From NCBI RefSeq assembly GCF_000336615.1, contig NZ_AOLW01000010.1, forward strand, positions 158,496 through 222,495: a stretch of 64,000 nucleotides of DNA, written 5' to 3'. Made by a program: the position numbers and the translations under genes. Under the pieces are notes generated by a model. It searched no databases. It was given only the letters and a program-made list of their open reading frames with translations, and was not told where the DNA came from. The stretch comes from Haloarcula amylolytica JCM 13557 (lineage in GTDB: Archaea > Halobacteriota > Halobacteria > Halobacteriales > Haloarculaceae). Of this stretch, positions 18,153 through 27,789 are shown piece after piece. Every line of letters begins with the position of its first letter. Within the stretch, counting starts at the first letter, position 1.

Positions 18153-21100
18153 ATGCGGCTTTCGACAGCGCTCAACGAATACAAGCGGACTCGTCACGAG
18201 CGCTTTCCAGAAGAACGCAGGACTGTTTCAGGCTCTTTCTCCGGGCACGGTGATCGGCTCGTACACGTCGGCGAAGACGGCACGCTGAAGGACTATTCCG
18301 ATTCGCTCTCCGGGCTCTCCGGTATTGACCGCTCCAGGCTCGGGGTTATGCTTGGGGACGAAACACGGTGGTTCAGTGACCTGGAAACGATCAGACAGCA
18401 CTACTACCGCGAGACGCGGCTCGTCGAGACCGAATACGACGCGGGGTCGTTCACGGTCCACCAGTACGATCTGACGCTGGGCCGGGCCCACGTCACGCAC
18501 GTCGCGATGCGCGGGGCGGTTCCACAGGACGCCAAGCTCGTGGCGTTCGTCACGCTGGCCCCCGACAGCAGCGACAGCGGCGTCGGCTCGCTGATTCACG
18601 AAGACGCCGGGCCAGACGACTCGCGCGTACTGGAGGTGTACCATCGGCGAGAGCACGATTACCTCGCCTCGTCGACCGGGCTGGACGCCGTCGCCGGACA
18701 GCGGCCGGAACGCCTCGCAGAGATACTCGACGGCAGCCCGATTGCGTTCCCGCGGTCGGAGCCAGTCGAGCGACGCGACCAGACCCGCCTCACCGGTGAC
18801 TTCCTCGTGACCGCGCCGCTCGACCGGTCCGGTCGCAGCAAGGACACGACGCTCGTCAGCCAGCTTTCGAACCACGACGAGGTCGACCGGGAGACGGCAC
18901 TCCTCGACCTCGCCGACTGTGTGAGAGAGCACACGACGTCTGACGATCTCCGGCAGGCCGGGCGGGAGCGAACGCGCATCGACGTGGCCGAATCGACACC
19001 GCGGTCAGATTCGATACGGATGGACCTGCGGGTGCTTGACCTGCTGTCCTCGCCGACCGGCGGTCGCATCGCCGCCCCGGAGTTCGACCCGTTCTACTCG
19101 AACTCCGGCGGCTACGGCTACGTCTGGTTCCGCGACGACGCCTCGGTCTCCCGGCATCTGCTCGAAGCCGGGTCCCGACTCGATATCGACACCGTCGAAA
19201 TGTTGACCGAGAGCGCGGAGTTCCTCTGTGACAGCCAGCTTTCCGACGGGCGGTGGCCCCACCGCGTCTGGGCCGATACCGGGGCTATCGCGCCGGGCTG
19301 GGCCAACGCCAGAGTCGAGCACAACGCCGAATCACCGGAGTATCAGGCCGACCAGACTGCGACCGTCACCGCCTTCCTCGCGACACTGTTGCGAACACAC
19401 CGCAGCAAGATGGACGCCGAACTGACGGCGATGGTTCGGGAGACAATCGATGCGGCCGTCGACACGCTCATCGAAGACATCGCGGCCAACGACCTGCCCG
19501 AGCCGTGTCAGAACGTCTGGGAGGACTCGGTCGGCCAGTTCACGCACACCACTGCGACGTTCATCGAGGCCTTCGCTGCGGTGACCCGCGCCCCCATGCC
19601 AGAGTCGGTTTGCGAGCGGAGCCTGGCGGCAGCCGACCGACTGCTTGACGGGCTGAATACCCTCTGGGACGATGACCTGGGCGTGTACGTGATGGGGCTG
19701 ACCAACGGGACGCCGGACCACCGCATCGACGCCGCGGGGCTCCACCTCGCGGACGCGCTACAGGAGTACGACAGCGTCGAGTCGACCTCGCTTGCTGACC
19801 AGCACATCATCCGCCTGGCCGACCACGTAAGTACGACGCTCGATACGCTCTTTCGGAACCCCACCGAGAGCCGGGTCGCGGGACTGGCCCGCTACGAGGG
19901 CGACCGCTGGCGGACCGGTCATCAGGACAGCGAGAAGGTCTGGACGGTTACGACGGCGATGGGGGCCCTCGCCGCCGCCCGCGTCGGCGACATGCTGAAC
20001 GACCGCGACGGGAGCGGCGACGCCTACCTCGACCGCGCGAGCGACCTCTACGAACTACTCGACGACGACGGCCCGCTCACGTCCGATGCCGGCTACCTCG
20101 CCGAACAGGCCTTCGACGACGGCGACCTCGACAGCGCGACACCGCTTGGCTGGTCGCACGCGTTGCGGCTCCACGCGACTGCGCGTCTGGGAGACCTGAA
20201 CGCGCTCCCCACGACATCGGCGGGAACCGAGGGGCCGAGCGAGCGCCCGACCTGGACGACCGGAGAGAAGTACGGCGTCGGCACCGTCGCCGACCACGAC
20301 GAGCAAGACCCCTCGCGCGTGTGGTTCACGCTCACCGAGGGCGCGCTGACGGAGGCCCGCTACCCGCAGGTCGACCTGATGAACCTGCGGACGCTGGATT
20401 TCCTGGTCCGGTGTACGGACGAGACGGATTATGCCGTCCGGACCCATCGCGAGAACCGCCGGACCGACGACAGCGTCAGGCGACGCGTCGAACCCGTCGA
20501 CGACGAGGCGCTCCTCTATCGCCACGTCTTCACCGAGACCGGGGACGGCCGGGGCCACGAGTGGACGCTGACCGTCGACTACGCGACCGACCCCGAACAC
20601 GACGCCATCGTCGCCGACGTGTCCTTCAGCGCCGAGGACGGCAAGTCCTACGACGTGTTCTCCGTCGCCGACATCGCGCTCACCAGCACGGTGACCGAGG
20701 ACCGCGCAATCAGATACGGCCAGCCAGGGAGCTACCACCTCGTCGGCCGGAACCCGCGGGCCTACACCGACGAGACGGACAACGACCTGCTCGTCGACGA
20801 GAACGGCGACGCCTACTCCATCGCCGTGGCGATGGCCGCGGCCGGGCGCTTCGACTGGGCCACCGTCGGCGCGGCCGGCAGCGACCGCCTCGACGGGCTG
20901 TACTCCGACGGTGACCTCCCGGACCCGGTCGAATCAATCGACGGGACGAACCTCGTCCTCATCGGGCGGCTGGACTCGGGAACCAGAGTCAGCGACACGG
21001 TCGCGCTCGGCTTCGCACGGCAGGCCGACACCGCCGCCGCGCTGGGCGAAGCCGACGGCGCGCTCGACCGCGGCTACGAGACGGTCAGCGCCGAGTACGC

Positions 21101-22688
21101 CGACAGCTGGGCCGACTTCCTCTCGGACAAGCCACTCCCGGAGTCGGTCGCCGGCGACGAGGACCTGGCGAACCAGTACAGAACCGCGCTGATGACGCTG
21201 CTAGCGGTCGAGGACAAGACCTACCGCGGCGCGTCCATCGCCTCGCCGTCAGTGCCGTGGGGCGAGGCCGTCCACGCCGAGGAGCCCAAGGGCTACGGCT
21301 ACAACTTCGTCTGGTCCCGGGACCTGTATCAGGTGTTCAGCGTGTTCGACGCCATCGGGTCGCTGGACATCGCCACGGAGCAACTGGAGTACATCTACGA
21401 GTACCAGCAGGACGAGGCCGGCTTCATCCCGCAGAACACCTACGTCAACGGGACGACCCGCTGGGGCGGCGAACAGATGGACAACATCTCGTTCCCGCAG
21501 GTGATGGCGTACCGCCTCGCCGAGGGCGGCGTCGACTTCGAGGACGTCGAGTACAGCTACGAGAACGTCCGGCGGTCGGCCGAGTACGTCGTCCGCCACG
21601 GCCCCGAAACGGCACAGGAGCGCTGGGAGGAGGAGGCCGGCTTCTCGCCGTCCTCGATTGCGGCCGAGATCGCCGGGCTCGCGTGTGCGGCGAAGCTCGC
21701 GCTCGACACTGGACACGAGGCCGACGCGCTCGTCTGGCTGTCGCTGGCCGACCAGTGGGCGAACAACGTCGAGGCCTGGACCGCGACCGAGACCGGGACC
21801 GAACGCCACACCACCACGCCCTACTACACGCGGGTCACGCTCGATGGGAACCCCGAGATGGGCCACCTCCGCACGCTCGCCAACGACGGCCCGACGCTGG
21901 ACGAACGCAACATCATCGACGGCGGCTTCCTCGAACTCGTCCGGCTGGGTGTCAAGCCCGATGACGACGAGACCATCCGGAACTCGCTCGTCGAGGTCGA
22001 CGACACAATCAGCGTCGACACGGAGCATGCGCCCGGGTTCTACCGGTACAACGGCGACGGCTACGGCGAACGCGGCCGGGACGATCAGGGTGCGCCGTGG
22101 ACGGTCGAACACAAGGGGAAGGGTCGCCTCTGGCCGCTGCTCACCGGCGAGCGCGCCGAGTACGAACTCCACCGTGACGACCCGGACATCCCGCCCGAGA
22201 ACTGCCTCCGGATGATGCAGGACGTGGCGAACTCCGGCCGGATGATCGCCGAACAGATATGGGACCGGGGCCACGCGACCGACTACGACTGGGAGTTCGC
22301 CGAAGGGACCGGCTCGGCGACGCCGCTGGCGTGGTCGATGGCCCAGTACGTCCGGCTGGCGCATGGCATCAGCGCCGGCGAACCGGTCGAGACGCCCGCG
22401 TTCGTCGACGACCGCTACCGGGAGCGCCGAGCCCACACGCCCGACCGCAGCCCCGCGCTCCGCGTCGACACGCAGTTCCGCGGGAACGAACTGGTCGTCT
22501 CCGGCGAGACGACCGGTGTCTGTGTCGTCGTCAAGACCCCTGCCGACATCACGTACATCCCCGTCGAAGACCGGGAGTTCGAAGTCGCGGTCGACGTCGA
22601 CCCCGGTGAGAACCAGGTGATCGTTGCCGCCGCGGACGACGAGGACCTGGTAACCGCCGGGACAACCGTCTGGCAGCTCAACCTCTAG
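18153..22688 (+). CDS. Tandem GH15 glucoamylase-family protein (two copies in one chain)
   Basis: 1511 residues, about twice a normal glucoamylase. Half A has a beta-sandwich domain (1-300) and an (alpha/alpha)6 barrel (310-690) with GGYGYVWFRDD at about 319, a tryptophan-glutamate acid site at 456-457 and TPLGWSHA at 664. Half B repeats the order: sandwich (about 710-1010), then barrel with GYGYNFVWSRD (1047), the acid in RWEEEAGFSPSS (1158-1160), the base Glu1333 in LLTGERAEYEL, and TPLAWSMAQY. A small C-terminal domain follows. Half A lacks the GER base; the aligned site reads RVGDML. Half B should release glucose from alpha-1,4-glucans. Half A may only bind substrate. No export signal is present. 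Confidence 0.9.
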   Translation: MRLSTALNEYKRTRHERFPEERRTVSGSFSGHGDRLVHVGEDGTLKDYSDSLSGLSGIDRSRLGVMLGDETRWFSDLETIRQHYYRETRLVETEYDAGSFTVHQYDLTLGRAHVTHVAMRGAVPQDAKLVAFVTLAPDSSDSGVGSLIHEDAGPDDSRVLEVYHRREHDYLASSTGLDAVAGQRPERLAEILDGSPIAFPRSEPVERRDQTRLTGDFLVTAPLDRSGRSKDTTLVSQLSNHDEVDRETALLDLADCVREHTTSDDLRQAGRERTRIDVAESTPRSDSIRMDLRVLDLLSSPTGGRIAAPEFDPFYSNSGGYGYVWFRDDASVSRHLLEAGSRLDIDTVEMLTESAEFLCDSQLSDGRWPHRVWADTGAIAPGWANARVEHNAESPEYQADQTATVTAFLATLLRTHRSKMDAELTAMVRETIDAAVDTLIEDIAANDLPEPCQNVWEDSVGQFTHTTATFIEAFAAVTRAPMPESVCERSLAAADRLLDGLNTLWDDDLGVYVMGLTNGTPDHRIDAAGLHLADALQEYDSVESTSLADQHIIRLADHVSTTLDTLFRNPTESRVAGLARYEGDRWRTGHQDSEKVWTVTTAMGALAAARVGDMLNDRDGSGDAYLDRASDLYELLDDDGPLTSDAGYLAEQAFDDGDLDSATPLGWSHALRLHATARLGDLNALPTTSAGTEGPSERPTWTTGEKYGVGTVADHDEQDPSRVWFTLTEGALTEARYPQVDLMNLRTLDFLVRCTDETDYAVRTHRENRRTDDSVRRRVEPVDDEALLYRHVFTETGDGRGHEWTLTVDYATDPEHDAIVADVSFSAEDGKSYDVFSVADIALTSTVTEDRAIRYGQPGSYHLVGRNPRAYTDETDNDLLVDENGDAYSIAVAMAAAGRFDWATVGAAGSDRLDGLYSDGDLPDPVESIDGTNLVLIGRLDSGTRVSDTVALGFARQADTAAALGEADGALDRGYETVSAEYADSWADFLSDKPLPESVAGDEDLANQYRTALMTLLAVEDKTYRGASIASPSVPWGEAVHAEEPKGYGYNFVWSRDLYQVFSVFDAIGSLDIATEQLEYIYEYQQDEAGFIPQNTYVNGTTRWGGEQMDNISFPQVMAYRLAEGGVDFEDVEYSYENVRRSAEYVVRHGPETAQERWEEEAGFSPSSIAAEIAGLACAAKLALDTGHEADALVWLSLADQWANNVEAWTATETGTERHTTTPYYTRVTLDGNPEMGHLRTLANDGPTLDERNIIDGGFLELVRLGVKPDDDETIRNSLVEVDDTISVDTEHAPGFYRYNGDGYGERGRDDQGAPWTVEHKGKGRLWPLLTGERAEYELHRDDPDIPPENCLRMMQDVANSGRMIAEQIWDRGHATDYDWEFAEGTGSATPLAWSMAQYVRLAHGISAGEPVETPAFVDDRYRERRAHTPDRSPALRVDTQFRGNELVVSGETTGVCVVVKTPADITYIPVEDREFEVAVDVDPGENQVIVAAADDEDLVTAGTTVWQLNL

Positions 22689-22711
22689 CCACTCCAACAA
22701 GTAGTTACCAC

Positions 22712-22719
22712 TTTATAAC
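22712..22719 (+). promoter_or_regulatory. TATA box of the nucleotidyltransferase gene
   Basis: TTTATAAC is centred about 25 bp before the ATG at 22739. The gene therefore probably has its own promoter, although it lies only 50 bp after the GH15 gene. Confidence 0.55.
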
Positions 22720-22738
22720 TCGGGTCTGACTGTGGGAT

Positions 22739-23683
22739 ATGGACGCGATAGTTCTAGCTGGCGGCTACGCGACACGGCTGTGGCCGATCACCCGTCGTCG
22801 ACCGAAGATGCTGCTCCCGGTCGGCGAGACGACGGTTATCGATGGAGTTCTGCAATCACTCGAAGCCGACGACCGAATCGAGACGACGTACCTGAGCACG
22901 AACGAGGCCTTCGCCGACGAGTTCGAGGCTCACATCGACGAGATGGGCTACGAGAAGGTCCAGCTCTCCGTCGAGAGCACAGCGGACGAAGACGAGAAGT
23001 TCGGCGTCGTCGGCGCGCTCGCGCAACTGATCGACCGCGAGGGTATCGACGACGACCTGTTTGTCATCGGTGGCGACAACCTCATCGGCTTCGACCCATC
23101 GGAGTTTCTGGATTTCTTCGAGGAGCGCGACGGGCCGGCACTCGCCGCCTACGACGTGGGCTCACGGGAGAAAGCCAAGTCCTACGGGCTCGTCGAACTC
23201 GACGGCGAGCGCGTCGTCGACTTCCAGGAGAAGCCTGACAACCCCAAGAGCACGCTCGTCTCGATTGCCTGCTACGCCTTCCCGGCCGATTCGCTCCGCT
23301 TCGAGGAGTACCTCTCGGGCGACAACAACCCCGACGAACCGGGCTGGTACATCGACTGGCTGCAACAGCAGGAGCCGGTGTCCGCGTTCACCTTCGACGA
23401 CGTCTGGTTCGACATCGGGACGCCGGAGTCGTACTTCGAAACGGTCGAGTGGAAACTCGATGGCGGGTCGCTCATCCACCCCGACGCGACCGTCGAGAAC
23501 TCCGAGATCGGTGACACCGTCCATGTGATGGCCGGGGCGGAAGTGACCGACAGCAGCCTCGACCGGGCCATCGTCTTCCCGGACGCCGAGGTCCACGACT
23601 GCGATATCGACGAAACGATTCTCGGTGAGGACGTCCACGTCGAGGGGTACAACATGTCCGGGTCGCTCATCATCAACCGCTGA
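22739..23683 (+). CDS. Glucose-1-phosphate nucleotidyltransferase family (sugar NTP transferase)
   Basis: 314 residues. The N-terminal nucleotidyltransferase signature is VLAGGYATRLWPIT with PKMLLPVG (residues 5-30). Metal and sugar motifs follow: VIGGDNLIGF near 108 and VVDFQEKPDNPKS near 160. The last 60 residues form a short left-handed beta-helix (HPDATVENSEIGDTVHV and similar turns). The enzyme makes an NDP-sugar from a sugar-1-phosphate. In this cluster it probably supplies ADP- or UDP-glucose to the GT4 transferase for glucan synthesis. The nucleotide preference cannot be read from the sequence. Confidence 0.85.
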   Translation: MDAIVLAGGYATRLWPITRRRPKMLLPVGETTVIDGVLQSLEADDRIETTYLSTNEAFADEFEAHIDEMGYEKVQLSVESTADEDEKFGVVGALAQLIDREGIDDDLFVIGGDNLIGFDPSEFLDFFEERDGPALAAYDVGSREKAKSYGLVELDGERVVDFQEKPDNPKSTLVSIACYAFPADSLRFEEYLSGDNNPDEPGWYIDWLQQQEPVSAFTFDDVWFDIGTPESYFETVEWKLDGGSLIHPDATVENSEIGDTVHVMAGAEVTDSSLDRAIVFPDAEVHDCDIDETILGEDVHVEGYNMSGSLIINR

Positions 23684-23812
23684 TGGCTCGCGGCGATGGG
23701 GCCACCGTTCGAGTACAGGACGCGACACGATTCGCCGCCAGCCACCACACCGCTGGCGAAGGACTAAGTGACACAGCGCCGTTTACTCGCCGTACGCAAG
23801 CTACTTGACAAC

Positions 23813-24142
23813 ATGGCACAATCAGAAACGGAGCCAGTCACGTTCGAGATGACAATCGACGACGGCCGGACCAGAATCGACGTCTCGGGCGACCGCGACA
23901 CGGCCGTCGTGGTCCGCTCGAAATCGGGCGAGAAGATATACCTGCCGCCGGAGGACTTCGACCGCCCCCCAGAGGACAGGCAGACACCGTACGACAGCCC
24001 CTACCAGTCGGCTGACGGGACCGCCGACAGCCCCTATCGGACCCAAACCGATACGACATCCGTAACGGGGCTGGAGCCGACCGCCGACGGCTATCTGATC
24101 GTTCATCCGGAACCGGTCACGGACGTTCGCTTCCTCCGGTGA
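23813..24142 (+). CDS. Conserved haloarchaeal hypothetical protein
   Basis: 109 residues from the ATG at 23813 (a GTG at 23768 is in frame). It starts with a beta-rich segment (VTFEMTIDDGRTRIDVSGDR, then TAVVVRSKSGEKIYLPPEDF). A proline/serine/tyrosine-rich middle has two similar DSPY repeats, and the protein ends in a short strand (GYLIVHPEPVTDVRFLR). No membrane helix or known domain is seen. It sits between the nucleotidyltransferase and the convergent GT4 gene. Function unknown. Confidence 0.6.
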   Translation: MAQSETEPVTFEMTIDDGRTRIDVSGDRDTAVVVRSKSGEKIYLPPEDFDRPPEDRQTPYDSPYQSADGTADSPYRTQTDTTSVTGLEPTADGYLIVHPEPVTDVRFLR

Positions 24143-24156
24143 ACGCCCGGCCACCG

Positions 24157-25236
24157 TCAGGCGTCGTTCAGAACCTCGTGGTAGAACTCGACGTGTTCGT
24201 CGGCTACTTCCTCCCAGGTCCGAACATCGTAGTCGATGGGTGTCGACAGCGATAGCGCGTGCTCGATCCCCTCGGCGATGGAGTCCGAATCGGGTTCGAC
24301 TTCGATGACGCAGTCCTCGTTGAGGAGTTCGGCGGCCCCGCTCTCGCAGGCGACGACGCGCGTCCCGACCGACAGCGCTTCGACGATGGTGATGCCGAAC
24401 GGCTCCGCCAGCGAGGGCGAGACGAACAGGTCCGCGCTGTTGTAGTAGTCCCCGAGTTCCGACTGGGGGAGATACCCCGGGAAGTAGACTCGGTCCTCGA
24501 CGCCCAGCAGCTCCGCGAACCGTTCGAGCTGTTCAGTGAGATGCCCCGAGCCACCGAGTACCAGGCTGACGTCGTCCCGACCGAGCTTCGAGAGCGCGTA
24601 CAGCAGGTACGACAGCCCTTTCTGGTCGGTGTGTCGGCCGACGAAAAACAGCATCTTCCCGTCGATACCGAGTTCCGCTTTGATGTCCCGGCCCGTCGGC
24701 TCCACCGACGAGAACCCGTTGTAGATGACCGTCGAGTCGGCGTCGTACTGCTCGCGGATCCGTCGCTGCGTGAACTCGCTCACCGCGACGAGGTGGTCGG
24801 AGCGGTTGGCGACCCGCTGTTCCGTCTCGACTTCCCGCTGTGGCGGGGTCACGTTCCGGTCCGCCGACAGCGAGTGGAAGGTCGAGATCCATTCGACGTC
24901 GTGGGCCGATTTGGCTCGCGAACCGGGGTTGTAGCCGAACCAGTCGTTCGTGTGGATAATGTCGGCGTCGGCCGCCTCGTCGGCGAACTCCCCGGCCAGC
25001 CGGCCGATGCGGGTGATGATGTCGCCGCTTCCCGTCGAGACGCCGTGGATGCCGTCGCGGTCCGGCGGCGCGTACTCCGCGGGCAACACCAGTTCGAACT
25101 CGACGTCGTCTCTCGGTTCGAGCTGTTCGAACAGCTCCCCGATAGCGGTATCAAGCCCGCCGGTGATGTTGGGTGGGAACCCCCAGCCAAGCATCAGAAC
25201 GTTCGGTGGCATCTCTGTAACTGGCTCTCTCACCAT
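24157..25236 (-). CDS. GT4-family glycosyltransferase
   Basis: 359 residues from the ATG at 25236. An in-frame ATG at 25212 is an alternative. The frame is open to 25311 but has no promoter there. The N-terminal Rossmann half begins VLMLGWGFPPNITGGLD. The C-terminal half carries FFVGRHTDQKGLSYLLYAL and the retaining-GT EX7E motif in EPFGITIVEALSVGTRVVAC. It transfers a sugar from a nucleotide-sugar donor. Next to MalQ, GH13, GH15 and a sugar nucleotidyltransferase it may be the glucan (glycogen) synthase. A role in glycosylating lipids or surface polymers is also possible. Confidence 0.82.
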   Translation of the reverse strand: MVREPVTEMPPNVLMLGWGFPPNITGGLDTAIGELFEQLEPRDDVEFELVLPAEYAPPDRDGIHGVSTGSGDIITRIGRLAGEFADEAADADIIHTNDWFGYNPGSRAKSAHDVEWISTFHSLSADRNVTPPQREVETEQRVANRSDHLVAVSEFTQRRIREQYDADSTVIYNGFSSVEPTGRDIKAELGIDGKMLFFVGRHTDQKGLSYLLYALSKLGRDDVSLVLGGSGHLTEQLERFAELLGVEDRVYFPGYLPQSELGDYYNSADLFVSPSLAEPFGITIVEALSVGTRVVACESGAAELLNEDCVIEVEPDSDSIAEGIEHALSLSTPIDYDVRTWEEVADEHVEFYHEVLNDA

Positions 25237-25252
25237 AGCATCAAATGGATAC

Positions 25253-25260
25253 AATATATA
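25253..25260 (-). promoter_or_regulatory. TATA box in the divergent GT4/malQ promoter region
   Basis: On the minus strand this reads TATATATT, about 20-25 bp before the ATG at 25236. The malQ gene diverges from the same 117-bp space with a weaker TTGAAAT element near 25324-25330. Confidence 0.5.
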
Positions 25261-25353
25261 TGTTTGCGTGCGCCCTTCTCCGGCCCCGCAAGCAGACACG
25301 ATGGCAGTCACCGACCCCGCCCATTGAAATGCCTGTCAGAGCAACAGGTGCGT

Positions 25354-26844
25354 ATGCAATTCGAACGGCAGAGTGGCGTGTTTCTCCACCAAACGTCGCT
25401 CCCGGGACCGCACGGCATCGGCGACCTCGGTGCTGGTGCACGGGCGTTCGTCGACTTCCTCGACCGGGCCGACCAGTCGCTGTGGCAGTTCTGTCCCCTC
25501 GGTCCCACGGCGAGCATCCACGGAAACTCTCCGTACCAGTCGTCGTCCGCCTTCGCCGGAAACCCGCTGCTCATCGACCTCCGCGACCTCGTCGACCGCG
25601 GCTATCTCACAGCGGACGAGATCGACCCGCCTGAGGATTTCTCACAACAGCACGTCAAGTACGACCGCGTGACCGAGTTCAAGGAGGCCCGGCTCCGGGA
25701 CGCGTACGAGAGCTTCGACGAGAGCGCAAGCGACGCGGACCAGCAGTCGTTCGCCGAGTTCTGCGAGCGCGAGGCCGGCTGGCTGGACGACTACGCGCTG
25801 TTCACGGCGCTGAAAGCCGAGTTCGACGATGCCGGCTGGATGGACTGGCCGGACGATATCAGAACGCGAGAGCCGGCGGCCGTGGAGCGATACCGGGACG
25901 AACTGGCCGACGACGTGCGCTACCACAAGTTCGTCCAGTGGTGCTTCGACAGCCAGTGGCAGGCGCTGGCCGAGTACGCGGCCGAGCGGGACATTGGCCT
26001 CGTCGGTGACCTTCCCATCTACGTCGGCCTCGACTCGGCGGATGTCTGGGCGTATCCAGAGGTGTTCCGACTTGACGACGACCACCACCCTGCAGCGGTG
26101 GCGGGCGTCCCGCCCAATCCCGGCGACGACGGCCAGCGGTGGGGGAACCCCGTCTACGACTGGGACGCCCTCCGTGCGAACGACTACGGCTGGTGGGTCG
26201 ACCGCTTCGAACGGCTGTTCGACCTCGTCGACATCGCCCGCATCGACCACTTCAAGGGCTTCGACGAGTTCTGGTCGATTCCGGCCGAAGCGGACGACCC
26301 GGCCGCCGGGCAGTGGCGCGACGGCCCCGGCGCGCACTTCTTCGAGACGGTCAGGGACAGGCTCGGCGACCTGCCCTTTTTCGTCGAGGACCTGGGCTTT
26401 CTCGACGAGAGCATCGTCGCGCTCCGGGACCAGTTCGGCTTCCCCGGCATGCGCGTGCCGCAGTACGCCGACTGGTGCGAGGAGGGGCACATGTACCAGC
26501 CGATGCACTACCCGGAGTCTGCCGTCGGCTACACCTCGACCCACGATACCGACACCATCGTCGGCTACTATCGCGACCTTTCGGACCGCCAGCGCGACTG
26601 TCTCCACTACAACCTTGGCACCGACGGCGACGAAATCAACTGGGACCTCATCGAGGCGGTGTGGAACTCGAACGCCGTCGTCGCGATGACGACCATGCAG
26701 GACCTGCTCGGCCTCGACAGCGACGCCCGGTTCAACGTCCCCGGCACGGCGACCGGGAACTGGCAGTGGCGGGTGAGCGAAGCGGCCCTCGACGCCGATG
26801 TTGCCGAGCGGCTCCGCCAAGTCACCGACAGAACGATCCGCTAA
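25354..26844 (+). CDS. malQ: 4-alpha-glucanotransferase (amylomaltase, GH77)
   Basis: 496 residues from the ATG at 25354. The frame is open for another kilobase upstream, but that part is a shadow of the GT4 gene. The start MQFERQSGVFLHQTSLPG is typical. Family motifs are LVGDLPIYVGLDSADVW, the nucleophile Asp298 in RIDHFKGFDEFWSIP, the acid/base Glu345 in FFVEDLGFLDE and Asp398 in STHDTD. The enzyme moves alpha-1,4-glucan segments between maltodextrins, keeping chains long enough for phosphorylase or glucoamylase. It is divergent from the GT4 gene, suggesting joint control of synthesis and remodelling. Confidence 0.95.
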   Translation: MQFERQSGVFLHQTSLPGPHGIGDLGAGARAFVDFLDRADQSLWQFCPLGPTASIHGNSPYQSSSAFAGNPLLIDLRDLVDRGYLTADEIDPPEDFSQQHVKYDRVTEFKEARLRDAYESFDESASDADQQSFAEFCEREAGWLDDYALFTALKAEFDDAGWMDWPDDIRTREPAAVERYRDELADDVRYHKFVQWCFDSQWQALAEYAAERDIGLVGDLPIYVGLDSADVWAYPEVFRLDDDHHPAAVAGVPPNPGDDGQRWGNPVYDWDALRANDYGWWVDRFERLFDLVDIARIDHFKGFDEFWSIPAEADDPAAGQWRDGPGAHFFETVRDRLGDLPFFVEDLGFLDESIVALRDQFGFPGMRVPQYADWCEEGHMYQPMHYPESAVGYTSTHDTDTIVGYYRDLSDRQRDCLHYNLGTDGDEINWDLIEAVWNSNAVVAMTTMQDLLGLDSDARFNVPGTATGNWQWRVSEAALDADVAERLRQVTDRTIR

Positions 26845-26850
26845 ATACCT

Positions 26851-27702
26851 TCAGAACTGGAGGATGCCGTCTTCCGTGACGACCGTATCGAGCAGCCGGG
26901 TCGGCGTCGCGTCGTAGCCCGGGTTCCCGATGTCGAACCCCTCCGGCGGTTCGAGCATCACGTCGGCCCCTTGCCGGAACGTGTTCCTGAAGGTGAAGCC
27001 GCTCCCGATAAACTTCGACGAGGTCCCGACGACGGTCACGGGGACGTCCATCTCGTTGGCCGTCGCGGCCAGCGGCAACGTTCCGATGCGGTTGTACACC
27101 ACGTCGTCGATGAGGCAGTTCATCCCGACGAAGACGCGGTCGGCCTCCGAGAGGTAGTGGCCCGCCGCGCCGTCGACGATGAGCGTCACGTCGGCCCCGT
27201 CCCGGTCGGCCAACTGGCGGGCAGTCCGACGGCCCAGGAAATGCGGCCGCGACTCTCTGGCGTACAGGTGGAACTCCTTGCCGTCGTCAAGCGCCGCCAT
27301 GAGCGTCGCCATCACCGTCGAGGAGTTCTCGTGAGTCACCAGCACGTCGCCGTCGTCGATGAGCGTCGCCGCCCGCTCCGCCGCGCGGTCCTTGCTGGTC
27401 TCGATTTCCGTGACGACCTCGTCGATTGTGTCGAGCAATCGCTCCTTGGCCGACGAGACAGAGTCGGGGTCAGCGTCTTTCAGGTCTGTGACGATGCGTT
27501 GCTGTGTGGTGTACAGCGGCGCGTGCGAGCGGTTCGCCCGCTGGAGCGCGCTACTGTTGCGCTCGACCACGCGGAGGAAGTCCTCGACCGTGTGGCACTC
27601 GCGGTCTGTTAGCTCGCGGAGCGCCTTCGCAGCTTTCACGGCGGCAATCGAGGAACTCTGTGTCTCCATCTCCTCGATCTGCCGCACGGTCTCGTTTATC
27701 AT
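26851..27702 (-). CDS. eIF-2B alpha/beta/delta-like protein (ribose-1,5-bisphosphate isomerase homologue)
   Basis: 283 residues of the eIF2B/MtnA/R15P-isomerase superfamily. An alpha-helical N-terminal part (1-110) is followed by a Rossmann-like part with VLVTHENSSTVMATL, VTLIVDGAAGHYLSEADRVF and VVYNRIGTLPLA. In true R15P isomerases and MtnA the catalytic cysteine sits in THCN. Here Glu125 occupies that place. The conserved Asp in EADRVF is present. The protein may therefore be a non-isomerase regulator or use different chemistry. It is convergent with malQ. Confidence 0.75.
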   Translation of the reverse strand: MINETVRQIEEMETQSSSIAAVKAAKALRELTDRECHTVEDFLRVVERNSSALQRANRSHAPLYTTQQRIVTDLKDADPDSVSSAKERLLDTIDEVVTEIETSKDRAAERAATLIDDGDVLVTHENSSTVMATLMAALDDGKEFHLYARESRPHFLGRRTARQLADRDGADVTLIVDGAAGHYLSEADRVFVGMNCLIDDVVYNRIGTLPLAATANEMDVPVTVVGTSSKFIGSGFTFRNTFRQGADVMLEPPEGFDIGNPGYDATPTRLLDTVVTEDGILQF

Positions 27703-27789
27703 GAGTGTACGTGCGGTTGCCTCCCTTATAACGCTACAGCCGGCTGACAGCCCGTTCCCGCGGCTTGCAACGGGCCACGACGGGCGTGG

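Noticed and set aside
24259..25353. Plus-strand open frame in front of malQ
   Set aside because: It mirrors the GT4 gene and lacks a family match; malQ similarity starts exactly at 25354.
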